From positions 1,157,001-1,221,000 of the forward strand of contig SEMN01000048.1 of assembly GCA_005408345.1 (NCBI GenBank): a DNA stretch of 64,000 nucleotides, read 5' to 3'. Shown here in pieces: positions 23,701 to 34,713 of this stretch. Below the pieces are notes generated by a model, which was given only the letters and a program-made list of their open reading frames with translations, was not told the DNA's origin and searched no databases. Every line of letters begins with the position of its first letter. The first letter of the stretch is position 1. The position numbers and the translations under genes are program-made. Source of the DNA: Macquaria australasica (Eukaryota; Chordata; Actinopteri; Centrarchiformes; Percichthyidae).

Positions 23701-26700
23701 TACTGCCACATGGGCTGCAGTCAGGTCGCGACTGCTGAGGTAATTGCTGGAAAAAAGCATGGATGGTTGGCAAAGTATGATCAGGCCACCAGGGATGAAA
23801 GACCAAAGCAAAAAAAAAAAAAAAAGAAATAGAGCTAGTAGAGCAAATGGGTTTGATTTCATTGGAGTCCGTGCTGTTAGTAGAGAGTCAGACAAGTGGG
23901 AGTAGATTCGCTCACTCCATAAAAATTTATAGAGAAAACTTGGATAAAGTTGCCTGTTAAAGTCATCTGACTCAACAATCATCTGATTCTCAGCTGATCC
24001 ATCTGCTGACCTGGAAAGCAGAGCAATGTTCTCGTGAAACATCCACATGGGCATTACATAGCACAAAATAAAAAATAAAAAATGTAAACAGCCGCACCTG
24101 TATACAGTATGTATGCATTTTTTTCCTGTATGATTTAAAGTTGCATCAAGGCTACTCAGCTCACAACAGACAGTCACTGAATACCACTAATGACATTTTC
24201 CATGGATTATTCCAGAGAGAAAATGCCACAAAAAAAAAACAAAATAAAAAAGAAACCCTTTCTCTATTATGAAACTGACACGTGTCGTATTAGCTTTGCG
24301 CACATTTTCACACCAGACCTTCAGTGTCACAATAGGCAACTTATTATCATTCATCAGGTAGGCTGTGCTTGTTTCCCTTTGGTCTCTGCACACAGACAGG
24401 GAAGGTCACACAGCTCCCAGTGAGCCAACCCGACTCCAGATAGTTCAAACAATCGGCCGTTTTTAAAGCGTGCTGCTCAACACAGCTCTCTCCAAGGCCT
24501 CTGTGAGTCGCACTGAACGGAGACCAAACAAAAAGTGAAAAGTGATGTCCACCCTGGCTTTTAGCTGCTTGATTAGGGCTTTAATTACATTCATCTATTT
24601 CTGAAAAGGATTTAAATGCAGTTATTATATTACATAATGCGAGTGTGTGGCGTAGCCGTGTTCCTTGCAGTCGACTTGGTTATCTCAAGGTTCATTCCTT
24701 CTCGTATCAGGCCTCTCGGGCACACACAGTGCAGTTGTTTGTTTCCACACTTCAATGCATTCCTCTCATTCCTCTCCCCCTGGATGAAAATCAGCTGGTT
24801 GCCTGAGAGAGGTCATTGAACTTTTCCCCAGTATTCCCAGGCTGAGAAGAGAAAGAGGGGGGGGGGGGGGGGTGACAATTAAACATAATACAGGCTGTGG
24901 ATTTATGCTTACATTCCTCAGCCGGAAGTTAAATTGTGTAAGAATAATTATTGCTTCCACTTCCCCCATCCCTGTTTCAAAATAACCTCATGCTCCATGC
25001 AGGAGAAGTTTCGTCATGCATTTCACAGTTTCAGCCTGTGTGAAAGCGACATTCCTTTCCATATTGAGTTTTGCTTTGTCTTCCAACATAATACCTTCTT
25101 TTTTAATTCCCTGAAGCAAATATGACGGCAGTAGACAGATGTGGAAGAACAGTACAACACTGTAAGAATACTCCATTACAAGTAAAGGTCCTGCATTCAA
25201 AACCTTATAAAGGTCTTAAGAACAGATTTTTGTAATCAACTTCTTACTATAAGTGATGGGATCCGGTAATAGCACGCAATTTTCTGCCACAGCTAACAGT
25301 TTTGGTTATTTCACATTAGAGATGTTCTGTATTTGTTGTTTTGTGTGAGCTCTTCGAGTTGTTTGTCTGTGTTGCCAGGCTACTGCCAATCAAATCTGAT
25401 CAATCCACACCCACACAGTGCCGATGAAGCCCAGTAGCTAAAGGTAAAATCTACAGCTGTCAGATAATGTAGTGGAGTAAAAAGTGCAATATGTCCTTCT
25501 AAAATGTAGTGAGGTAGAGGTATTAAGTAACATAAACTAGAAATACTCATAAAGTATTAATACCTTTAAATGTACTTGAGTAAATGTTCATAGTTACTGT
25601 CCATCACTGGCAGTAGATGCCTTCAGTTTGACTTTGTGGAAAATTTTCGTTGGTTCAGCTCCTCTTCTCCGCACTTCAAAGGTGTTCCTGAGGGAGTTGC
25701 ACCTCAAACAGATGATTGTTTCCTCTGACATTATCGGACATCTGAGATCCTCGATCCGCTCTGCCCTGCTCACAGCACTCCCTGTCCCAGACTGTGGCCT
25801 CTCTCATTTACATGGGTACACGGAGAACACTGTTGAACCTGAAACCCGGCCCCGTGTACTCCAATCACGTAAACCGCTCCACTATCTTGTTGCCAAAACT
25901 GACAAGCTTTCATTTAGCAGCCGACTTTACAAGACGTCTCCTGTATGAAAGAGGAGACTGCGAGAGGCGCTGGGCATCTAACTTTGATGTTCTAATACTT
26001 TCTCCTTCGCTGGCATGTGTAATTCTCTATTAGATGGTATTACACTCAATTTGTTTGGCACGGCTTCCTAAATTACAGGGGGTAACTTGGGGCTTCATCA
26101 AAGGAAAAATCACAACATTCCTGCTTTTCGTGAACAGAAAACTTGCCCTTTTGTTACAGTTTGCTTTTTCTTAGACTTGGAGCTACGATTTAGGAGTCAG
26201 TTAATGGTTCAAAACAAATACAAATCTCTTAGTTACAGTGTCTAACCAACTGTAGCTCTCCGCCGCTGCTCCCCCTCCCTTTCTCCACGGTATTAGTATG
26301 ACTACATGTTTGGCTTGCCTCTAGTCTTTCCCTAGTTACACACACAGAGTCTGTGATTTAACCATACTTGGCTCTACCACAGAGAAGCCATAGTCTCAAA
26401 CCAGACGGTGATGTCATTCCCGCAGCGTCTGGCACAGGAAGTGACTTAACACTAACTGAACTGTCAAGCTCTTTTACAAAGACTCACACAATCACTGCTG
26501 AAAGGCCGCCTTTTAGAACATCAGGATTGTGTAATTCTGTTACATCAGGGCTTTGACGCAAGCACAAAACCCCCCCCCCACAAAAACGGAAAAAGCTGAA
26601 TGCACCATTTTTTAAAAAAAATCCCAAACCAAATGACTTCATTTCTTGGGCAAGTTCAGAACAATCAGCCACCACATGTGCTGCACATTGAGTACACTGC

Positions 26701-29700
26701 AGATGGTGTTCCCACACATCCCATTCATTACACCGCATACAGTAGTCGTTTTTGGCTCAGATCAGTCAGTCAATTTTTAGCTCCACTGCATTTGAGATGG
26801 TGGTTGTGTGGTCTCAAGGTCTTAAGGGGTCACTGGATATGACTTTTAAGGCTTGAAGCAGCGTGCCGCCCCTGTCACAGGAAATGAGCCTCTCCCATGG
26901 GCTCTGTTTGTCACAGGAGAAGCAACAGGCCACCTGGGAATCTTCTGGTTCCCACGGTCTCTATCAGAGGTTTCTATCTGAACCAATCAAGCAGAGCAGG
27001 TCAGCTATGAGGGGACTGTCACACTTCCTTGTTTTGCCAAAGTGAGAGGTGCTCTGGTTCCTGCACACAGCAATCCAAAGCTGATTTAAAGCTTATAGAG
27101 CCGTTTGAAACGTGAAAGTTTTACCTCTGTGTTTAATCATTAAACCAAACTGCGGCGTGAATGTGAAACTTGGCACTGCCTTTGTGTCCGCAGAGTGCTT
27201 CTGCGTGTTTTAAATGCCACAGATACTACTCTAATTTACCAAGCGGCCCTTTCTACAAGTGCCCATGCATTCCTGAGTGAACAAAACAACCCAGGATGGA
27301 GAGTTTCACATGATTATCTCAGAAAAAGCACCACAGTTATTTGGCTTTCACGCGCTTACATGGCGTTTTGAAGCCACAAACGCGTCACTGGAACAGTCGA
27401 TGTACTACGCAAGGCTTCCTTGGAGAGAACACAGAGCTATTAGACTCCCAACTGGCAGACATCCTGTCTTTACTGGAAAGCCACTCAAGCCAGGTTTAAT
27501 GCACTCCAAACACACCACCTCCACAAGTGTGGATGATGACTCAGCGGCCCTTTTCCATTCTCTCCTCTGCTCTTGCGCGTCATCTGTGGCCTTTTAAATG
27601 GGCCGAGCAGCAGCGATGAGAGTTGTTTTATTAGACTGAGCGACCCTGAACCAGGAGCTCACATGAAGCCTCTTGATATTTATAGCAGCACAGTCTTGCC
27701 GCTTCTGTCCGGTTCAACTATTGTCACATCCTCCTCCGCTGAGGGCCGGATGCGCTCACTGCAGACATCCCCTTTCAGCTGCATTGTTTCTATTTGAGGA
27801 AGCCATTGTGCCGAGTTTTGGCAACTGTGGAGGATTTTGCATCAATTGTTGAGGTTGAAATAGGTTTCAAGGTCAAAACCGCAAGACTGGCTTGTTTGAA
27901 AGAATGAAAGAAACATATTGACTGAGCTGCAGAGGTTGTCTGATTTATTGTGAGAGAGAAGGATCGTCTCTCTGTGGCTTTCCCTTTGCTTTGATGTTTC
28001 TATGCTCTGCATGCAGAAGTGACTGATTGTAAATGATACACGAGCTTCAGTAAGGTGTGCAGAGGTGCTGATAAACCAGGAGAGCAAGTGAAAGGAGAGC
28101 AAACACAGTCTGCATCCATCCACTCACCCTCACCCCTCTGAGCCTGCAAGGTTACCCAGTCCTTCATTTCATGTTGGATCAAAGCTGTTCAATAAAAATC
28201 AATGGGCTCAACAAGAGTAGAGGGCCTGTGAGGATCATATAACTGCTCAGTCAAGGTTAAGTAAACAGATCAGAAATGTTTGTCAGTCTAAAATCTCTTC
28301 GTAGTCTCCAAAAAACATTAGATGCTGCTGCACAAATTGGACAGTTTAACTCCAGTGGTTCTCCTCCTCCTCCTCCTCCTCCTCCTCCTTGATGGGATCA
28401 AAACCAAATGAAGCGTAATTCATCTCCAAAGAAACCAAAGTCTCATGTGTAAAGTTACAGTCCTCATTTATCTGGCGGTTTAGACAATGAAAAATGGAGA
28501 CAATAAAAAAACGCAGAGTGTCATGAGGAGTGTGGGTGATTTACCGGCGATCACGTTTCATGTTCCAGTAGAGCAGGCTCACTCCCACGGGAGAGTGTGC
28601 TGTTTTGTAAACACACAAATGCTGCCGCCGCTGACGCACATTTGAATATTTATGAGCCTTTAGGGTAGCATCCAACGTCAGATCTGTTTCTCCCTTTACA
28701 GGTGAGTCCAATGAAAGTACACTGCCAAGTATGAAACCTGAGTCTTCAATGACACCCAGAGCGAAAGCAAATTAAAAGTTTTTCCCGTTTCTTTTGATTC
28801 ATGTCCGGACTTACTTTCTAGTTAACAGACAGACTGATTTACTCCATAGTTACCGTATTGTCTGGCCATTTAAAAGGCTGTTCATTGTTTGGGTGAATAT
28901 GTAGGAATATTTAAAAGGCCTGATATTTTTAAAGGATGTGGAGTGTCAATGAAAGGTTTCTAAAGCTACAAGAGGCCAAATGCCATTTGTGCTTAATTCT
29001 CTGACTATTTCATATCAAAATAATATCCTTTTTAAACTGATGTCACTATATCAGCTACACATTGTACTTCTTGGTTTTACCTGTAAAGATGGACAACAAT
29101 TATTCATCTCTTGTCCGAGGTTTTCAGAGGTGGTTTATGTCTCCTGAGCAGTTTTAGTTCTCTGTGTTAACTTAAAGATACATCATGGGCTGCATTCAAT
29201 GATTATTTTCATTATAGATGAATCTGCTTATAGTTTTCTTGATTAATTGATTAATCATTTGGTCTATACAGTGACAGAAAATACAAAAAAAAAAAGTCCA
29301 TTACAAGTTCTCAGAGCCCAAGTCAGACATCTGATCAATAGTCCAAAACTGCAACATATTCCATTTAAAAATATATAAAACAGAGAAAAGCAGGAAATCC
29401 TCACCATTGAAAAGCTGGAACCAGAGAATATTTGGCATTTTTTCTTTTAAAAAGAAATGTGTTAAAGGAATTGTTTGACATTTTGGGAAATATGTTTATC
29501 TGCTTTCTGGTGGAGAGTTACATGAGAAAATCGATACCGCTCTCAGACATACTGTATCTTCTCATCTAACTCTCTGCCAGAAAGTGAATGAGCATATTTT
29601 CCAAAATGTCGAACCATTGTAGCCGAATAATTTTCTGTTGATCGGCTAATCGATTAATAGACTAATTGTTTGAGCTCTAAGTCGAGGACGCTACTCGGAC

Positions 29701-32700
29701 ATTTAAACAAGCATTATAGTTTTGTCAGTCTGATCCACTGAAAGTTTGTGTGTTGACTGGGCGTATTTTTCAGATTTGTACAGCTTTCCACCCAGTTTGC
29801 CATCACTTGGCTGTGAGGTTGTTGTTTCCAAGTATTGCAGTATTGTCACAGTGTGGTGAAGGGCTCAGTGTCCTCAGCTCCAAGCTGTTTGGCGATGCTG
29901 ACACAGGGGGATTCACTGGGTAATGAGTATTGCAACAAACTCCTCCGTCATCTCATTTTTGCCGGGAGTCGATGGATGACACTCCAGAGTCTTGATTGAA
30001 CCTGACCTTGCTGCCAGACGAGAGGTTGCTGTCCTGTCACCAATTGTGTCTGGAGAGGAGTGTTTATTTATTTTTATTTTTTCTGTGTATGCATTCAAAA
30101 CAGATCAGTTACGAAGGACATTAATGCCTTCCTTGCATTTTTTTATTTTAATCTCCCATTACTCCCCCTCGGCTCCTGAAATGAGAGTTATGTTTGACTT
30201 TAATTAGCTGTGGAGAAGTCTGCAAGAAGCTCATTAGAAAATCAAAGAGGAGCGTATGCAAAATTATAAGTACGTTACTATGTGAATGCTTAGGAAATAA
30301 ACAGAGCGTGGGGAGAAGCTCGGTTCAGAGGTGAATATAGCAGCGAAGCCACAACAGGCACTTTAATTACAAGTTGAACTTTAACCCATATCCCTTTCTC
30401 TCAGTCTCGGTCTGCCCGCAATTACCCACAGAAACGTCCCAAAACAGAGATGACTGCGTAATCATTTTTTCTGTTTTGGCAAAGTGATGCTTGGGGTTTT
30501 AACGGAGCTAGCCAAGCGCACAAGATGACTCATTATCTTCCACACAAGTCGAGGGATCATTCCCAATAGCAGGGGGGGTACCCAAAGGAACCGGCAAATG
30601 TTTGGTATTTCCTGTTTCCCTTAAGATAGGGTAAAACCATCCGAGGAAGACAACAGTGTAAAATCTCTTTGTGTCCATGAGAAAGACGCTGAGCAAAACC
30701 CAGAGGTCTAAATGATGTGAAAAACAAATCTGAGGTCGAGGACAGTCTCTCTCCCGCTGGTGGGAAAAGCAAATCATGTGTGAAGCTTCCAGCCTGGGTA
30801 ACCATGACACTCAAGGCAGCAAGTTGCCACCCCATGGCTGAGTACAGGATTCTCTCAAGTCCTCGCTGTTCAGTCTGACTCCTTTACTCTGTATGTGTCT
30901 CTCCGAGGGATTCATTGTGTGCAGTAAAGATGGAGGAACGGGAGTGTGTAAACCTGGCTAGGCATTTTCCCATTGGATTTTTGGCTTCATAGGGCGGCTG
31001 CGACCTTTAAAAAGCCATTGATCCAAAAAAATGAATACTGTAGAGAACTGCAGCCTGGACTTTATTTCCCAGATGCACACCTGCTGTCGATGGCAGATGG
31101 TTTGCTGCAGGGCAATGAGATTTTGGGGATTATAGAGTTTTTTGTTGATGTGATGAATGCAGATGTTTTGTCCTTTCCTGTCCCTGTCAACCTTCCGTGT
31201 CCTCCTTTGCCAGCTGCTTATTATTATTTTCTTCAAAGGCTCAGGTTTTCATAATGAAAGTCAATACAGAAGGAGAAAGAGGGGGAGAGAGAGGAGAGGA
31301 AGGAAAAAATAGAACGTACCAAGGTTTGTTTTTCCACACTACTCACATGGTTATGGCAGCACTGCTTGCTAACGTGTGGGTGCAAAAGTTCCCGGAGGTG
31401 AAGTGTAGCATGCCTCAGTCTCATGATATCCACCTGACACCCTCCCTCCCTCCCTCCTCTATCTCTGCTTCCCAGCTCTCCCCTGGGTCAGTCTGGAGTT
31501 ATTACAGTCCATGTCCTTGTGGGATTCTTTCAAACCTCCATCACCGCTCTTATGAACCTCTTACCGTAATTGGCCCGCTTTCGTTTCAGACTTAAATAGA
31601 TGATAATCTATGTCGACTGTCTGGGACATATTGAGGACACGCATCGTGAGTTTGCCATTTTGTCCAGCCTTGCTAGCGGTCAGTCACATGCACTTGCTGC
31701 TGGACCCGGTGGCTGGTTTGTGTTGTTGCCTCAGCAAATTGTTATTTTCCTGGTGTAGGTGGGAAAAAAAAGAAAAAAAGATGGAGGCAGTGTTTTTGCC
31801 AAGTAACACATTCCCCTCAGCTGGAGGTCTGACTGAAGAGCTTGTTCTCTAATTAATACCTGAATCCTGGAGAGGAGGATAAAGGGAGGGGTGGTATCAT
31901 CACTGACCGACAGAATAAAGCTACATGACATTTTGCTCTCCATTTTTAGCCTTTCTAGCGACATGGCTCTGGATGGCAATGTCGGTTGGCCCACCACTTT
32001 GGTCCAGATTAAAAATATCTTAAAAACTGACGGATTACCATTAAGTTGTGTGTAGACATTCATAGTCCCCAGAGGATAAATCCTAAGGACCAACTTTTCC
32101 ACTAGCACCACCAGCAGGTCGATGTTTTCACATTCCCAGAGGATGAATCCTAATGATGATCCCCTGACTTTTCCTCTAGTGGTTTTGAGTGAAATATATA
32201 AAATTTATAACTCAACAACAACTGGATGAATCGGTATTCCCATCAGCCTCAGCCATACTTTGCGTTTAGTGTTAATTAGCACACGTTAGCATGCTAACTT
32301 GCTGAACCGGGGTGGTGAAAATGGTAAACATTATACCTGCCTAGAATTATTAGCATGTTGCCATTGTGAGCGTGTTAGCATGCTGATGTTAGCATTTAGC
32401 TCCATGCACAGCTGTGTCTGGTGAGTTCAGTCTTACAGAGCTGCCAGCATGGCCGCAGTCTTGTTGTAGCCCAGGATAATTATAAAAACGCTCGGCTGCA
32501 ACGAAGGAAATGCCATGTGGTTAAAGATATTGCCGGCTGATTTAGGAGAGCTGTGTGTTTTGACACCAGAGGGCCTAAACTGGGAAGAAACTGCTGATCC
32601 TTCCTCCTCTGTGACACCGACTGGCCCCCGGCCTCAGGAATGCGACAGGACGGAAAGGGAGGAGAGGGAGACAGGAAACACTTTTGTCTCCCCACAGCAC

Positions 32701-34713
32701 TTCAGAATGGATGTCTCCTTTTTTTTAAGTCCTGTGTGGGCTTTTGTTTGATAAAAGGAAACTGTATATTAAAATGTGACACTTGTGAAAAAGAGTAATG
32801 ACCCAGTTTTGCTTCTACTAGATGAAGGTCGAACATAACGCGCGTATTCCAGTTAGAATTACACAAAACATAATTACTGTAGGTAAATTGAGTTAAATCG
32901 AGACAGATTAAAATAGAATGATAATAGATTCCCATGGGAACTGACATAGTAATGTTGAAGTGAATTAAACTTAACAATTCACTATTGTTCACAGATAGGT
33001 CAAGTTGCAGCTATAAACAGAGGCATCAAAGCAGCTTCACGACACTGCTACTCATGTGGTTAGCTTCATAACAAAAGAGTTGATATTCAATAGGAAACTG
33101 TTGATATATCCTCTCGTAAACCTCTCTAAAATACACTCTATTCTAGTTGGGTTCAAGATAATCTACTTGTGTGTTTGTGTGTGTGTGTGAGAGAGAGAGA
33201 GCGAGGAGCTTAGCACCATGGCTTCCTGTCCAGCTGTTCCTGCTGTCACTGCTTATGAGCAGATGTCTGTATTTCCTCATCTAAGACACACAGCCGTGGT
33301 ATTTTCTCCACAGACGTTACATACACTCACACATTCTCAATTTGTAACAGGCCTCTTTTAAAACTCCTGTTAGCAGCAGAAAGCAGAGCCCCCTCTGAGT
33401 AACATTAATATATTTATATGCTTCAGTGCTGCAGCGCTCGTCCACATGCCAAAAAAACACACCAAAATCTGTTGACGTGCAGTTGCGAACGGGATCTTTT
33501 TTTTTTGGTGATTCCCATGTTGGTTCAGTGTGTGTGTGTGTGTGTGTGTGTTTAGCTGCCTGAAGGGCGGGAGTGTGAGAGCCAATGAACATTAATGGAT
33601 CTGCTTGCAGAATGGGTGTAATAACACTCAATTTCCACCCGTATTTGGTGGTGGCCAAGGGATTTACGTCTTAAAGGGTCAGTTCACTCAAATCACAAAA
33701 AAAAAAACACATTTTCTCACTTACCTCTGGAGGTATCTAGCCATGCAGATCTGCCACTGAGATTTCGTTTGTGGTGCTCACAGCATTTAAAAATGACATT
33801 TAATAAATTCAGAAGCAGCTTTTACCCCCCCCCCCAAAAAAAGTAGTCCCACAGTACTTTGTGGATCATCTAAGAGTAACCAGGGTCCTGTTGCTGGAAA
33901 GAAATGTTGTTTTTAAATTTTTCCACTAGTGGAAAGTTTTTTCATCACTTTGGTGAACCAATCCTTAAAGTTATATTGCCATATGATTCTCTATTTTTTC
34001 TTACTGTCAACAAATCCAAAAAAAACACACACAAAAAAAACAATGAATTGATCCTACTACCAAGTATTTGTAGCCTGATATTGCTTATTCCTCTGTGCCA
34101 CAGAGCTCCACTGTTGTCCAAAAACTATTAATAACACATCAATGAGCCACACTGTTGCACTGGGTGACATGTTCCTTCATTACAATGAACATGCACTGTG
34201 GTTTATTTTGAGTCAGTTCCACATATATCATCCTGCTGCTGTAAATATTCACTATAGGACCAAATGTGTATTAATCCGCAACTGAAAATAGTCCCCAACA
34301 AATGCACTATTCACTCCCGTTTGAGTAATGTTTGTTAAATACTACAGTGCCCAGCTGTTGAGACTTTTTTAATAAGTTATATATTTGTGACCTGTTTTTA
34401 AAGATTTACATATTCTGTAGTAACAAATCGGATGCCAGCCTTTTCCTGTGTGGTGTTTTCTTGTAGACTCCACCCATCAGATAACCAACTGACACAAGTA
34501 CACACACATAGGTAAACACATATTCTTTGACAGCCAAATTAACTGTCTGTCGTTCTCTTCCTGTCTCTCTCACAGGATGCCTTTGTGGAGCTGTACGACC
34601 GACAGAGGGACTCAGTCTTCAGTTGCTCCTGGCCCTCCATTAAGACGGTCTTCGGTCTGGCTGCACTCGGGGCGGCTAGCCTCACCATCGGAGCATACCT
34701 TACACAGAAGTGA
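13306..34713 (+). CDS. bcl2: Apoptosis regulator Bcl-2 (two coding exons)
   Basis: Bcl-2 holds BAX, BAK and BH3-only proteins in check on the outer mitochondrial and ER membranes. The coding exons are 13306-13854 and 34576-34713, joined after Trp183 (TGG|GTAGGT ... CACAG|GATGCC) to give 228 aa (human 239). BH4 is at about 8-28 (NIVEKYICHKLSKQGYVW). A short regulatory loop follows at about 30-75. BH3 is at 80-95 with LREAGDE, BH1 is at 123-142 with NWGR, and BH2 runs from about 172 and is cut by the intron after GGW. A C-terminal anchor (about 205-225) ends in YLTQK. The start ATG has G at -3 and +4. The split inside BH2 is the classic BCL2-family gene structure. Reading through the donor adds VGLIPCS and stops at 13878, giving a form without the anchor. 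The loop is shorter than in mammals. Confidence 0.97.
13855..17282 (+). other. bcl2 intron 1, proximal part
   Basis: No coding exon is seen. Close to the donor there is a promoter-like cluster: inverted CCAAT at 14090-14094, CCAAT at 14125-14129 and TATAAAAG at 14247-14254. An AT-rich homeodomain-type stretch with AATTAG and TAATTAG lies at 14751-14767. The remaining 2.5 kb is unique-looking sequence without recognisable repeats. Open frames here are short and unlike any family I know. Confidence 0.5.
17283..17570 (+). repeat. Dispersed fish repeat, GTTAGCATGCTAA type (partial)
   Basis: The block opens with AAACTGAAATATCTCAACAACTAT, passes through CCCATCAGCCTCAGC, and ends in TTAGCATTAGCATGGCT. 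The same landmarks in the same order occur at 31923-32470, which is longer, so this is a truncated member of that family. I recognise the family as very abundant in percomorph fish, but I do not assign its class. Confidence 0.7.
17702..17746. repeat. (GT)22 microsatellite
   Basis: A pure 45-base GT run lies in bcl2 intron 1. It is long enough to be polymorphic. Confidence 0.95.
17747..20988 (+). other. bcl2 intron 1, unique-sequence block
   Basis: I see no gene, RNA or clear repeat in these 3.2 kb, apart from a 13-A run at about 18005. Frames such as 17770-18069 and 19561-19830 have no domain signature and no acceptor or donor context that would make them exons. Confidence 0.5.
20989..21660 (+). 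mobile_element. TTAA-flanked inverted-repeat element (672 bp, non-autonomous)
   Basis: The left end TTAAAGGGTCAGTCCACCCA (20989-21008) and the reverse complement of the right end (TTAAAGGATCAGTACACCCA, 21641-21660) match at 18 of 20 positions, and the match continues into AATCACAAAA. Both ends carry TTAA, as expected for piggyBac-like target duplications. The interior has no transposase frame, so it would need outside help to move. A shorter relative lies at 33671-33968. The piggyBac link is inference from the TTAA alone. Confidence 0.75.
21661..25129 (+). other. bcl2 intron 1, central block with simple repeats
   Basis: There is no gene signal. Simple repeats include CA at 21942-21958, (GT)n at 22449-22471, (GAA)8 at 23292-23315, a GGA-rich tract near 23620-23637, an A run near 23811-23825 and a 16-G run at 24857-24872. 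The remainder reads as unique intronic sequence. Confidence 0.5.
23292..23315. repeat. (GAA)8 microsatellite
   Basis: A pure trinucleotide run of 24 bases in bcl2 intron 1. Confidence 0.9.
25130..25612 (+). repeat. Dispersed fish repeat, CAGTGGTGGAAGAAGTAC type
   Basis: Typical landmarks are present in order: an ACACTGTAAGAATACTCCAT-like motif, CAAGTAAAGGTCCTGCATTC, TAGTGGAGTAAAAAGTGCAA, then TACTTGAGTAAATG and a closing TTACTGTCCATCACTG. The closing segment is the degenerate inverted partner of the opening GTGGAAGAACAGTAC. I recognise this as a dispersed element of many percomorphs. Its inverted ends suggest a DNA transposon derivative, but I see no intact target duplication. Confidence 0.65.
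25613..28360 (+). other. bcl2 intron 1, nothing recognised
   Basis: These 2.7 kb hold only short open frames with no family resemblance, plus a 9-C run near 26571-26579. I see no repeat family I recognise and no splice-bounded exon. Confidence 0.5.
28361..28389. repeat. (CTC)n microsatellite
   Basis: A pure trinucleotide run of about 29 bases in bcl2 intron 1. Confidence 0.9.
29185..29679 (+). mobile_element. hAT-type short element, copy 1 (interrupted)
   Basis: The copy begins with ATGGGCTGCATTCAATGATT and ends with ACTAATTGTTTGAGCTCTA, matching the ends of the 49804-50115 copy. Internal landmarks CAGTCCAAAAC-like (AATAGTCCAAAACTG) and AAAAGCTGGAACCAGAGAAT are shared. About 155 bases of an unrelated foldback element (29462-29620) sit inside it, so this insertion is older than the foldback. 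The 8-bp flanks no longer match. Confidence 0.75.
29462..29620. mobile_element. Foldback element nested in a hAT-type element
   Basis: The left arm GACATTTTGGGAAATATG (29478-29495) pairs with the right arm GCATATTTTCCAAAATGTCG (29592-29611). Pairing continues inward through CTTTCTGG/CCAGAAAG and GAGAGTTACATGAGAA/TTCTCATCTAACTCTC. Almost the whole element is therefore one hairpin with a loop near 29541-29557. TTAAAGG at the left end recalls the other TTAA-ended repeats of this window. It carries no coding capacity. Confidence 0.75.
29680..31922 (+). other. bcl2 intron 1, distal block, no gene seen
   Basis: This is unique-looking sequence with a GA-rich tract at 31269-31300 and CCCTCC repeats near 31441-31456. 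Open frames are unsupported by splice context or similarity. Confidence 0.5.
31923..32470 (+). repeat. Dispersed fish repeat, GTTAGCATGCTAA type (longer copy)
   Basis: This copy keeps the 5' part (TTTTGCTCTCCATTTTTAGCC, ATGGCTCTGGATGGCAATGT, CCACTTTGGTCCAGA). It then shows CCCATCAGCCTCAGCCATAC, CACGTTAGCATGCTAAC, AAATGGTAAACATTATACCT and GTTAGCATGCTGATGTTAGC. The order matches the partial copy at 17283-17570. A duplicated CCCAGAGGATGAATCCTAA-like segment (32068-32083 and 32137-32152) is internal to this copy. Confidence 0.75.
33167..33201. repeat. Compound (GT)n(GA)n microsatellite
   Basis: An interrupted GT run passes directly into GAGAGAGAGAGA in bcl2 intron 1. Confidence 0.85.
33529..33551. 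repeat. (TG)n microsatellite
   Basis: A pure dinucleotide run of about 23 bases in the distal part of bcl2 intron 1. Confidence 0.9.
33671..33968 (+). mobile_element. TTAA-flanked inverted-repeat element (298 bp, shorter relative)
   Basis: The left end TTAAAGGGTCAGTTCACTCA is almost the left end of the 20989-21660 element, including the following AATCACAAAA and ACATTTTCT. The right end, reversed, reads TTAAGGATTGGTTCACCAAA. TTAA is present at both limits (33671-33674 and 33965-33968). There is no transposase frame. It ends about 600 bases before the second bcl2 exon. Confidence 0.7.

Noticed and set aside
23596..24177. Longest - strand open frame (193 codons) in bcl2 intron 1
   Set aside because: The leucine- and serine-rich ends come from a GGA/TCC tract and an A/T run. 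No conserved motif, start context or splice site supports a gene.
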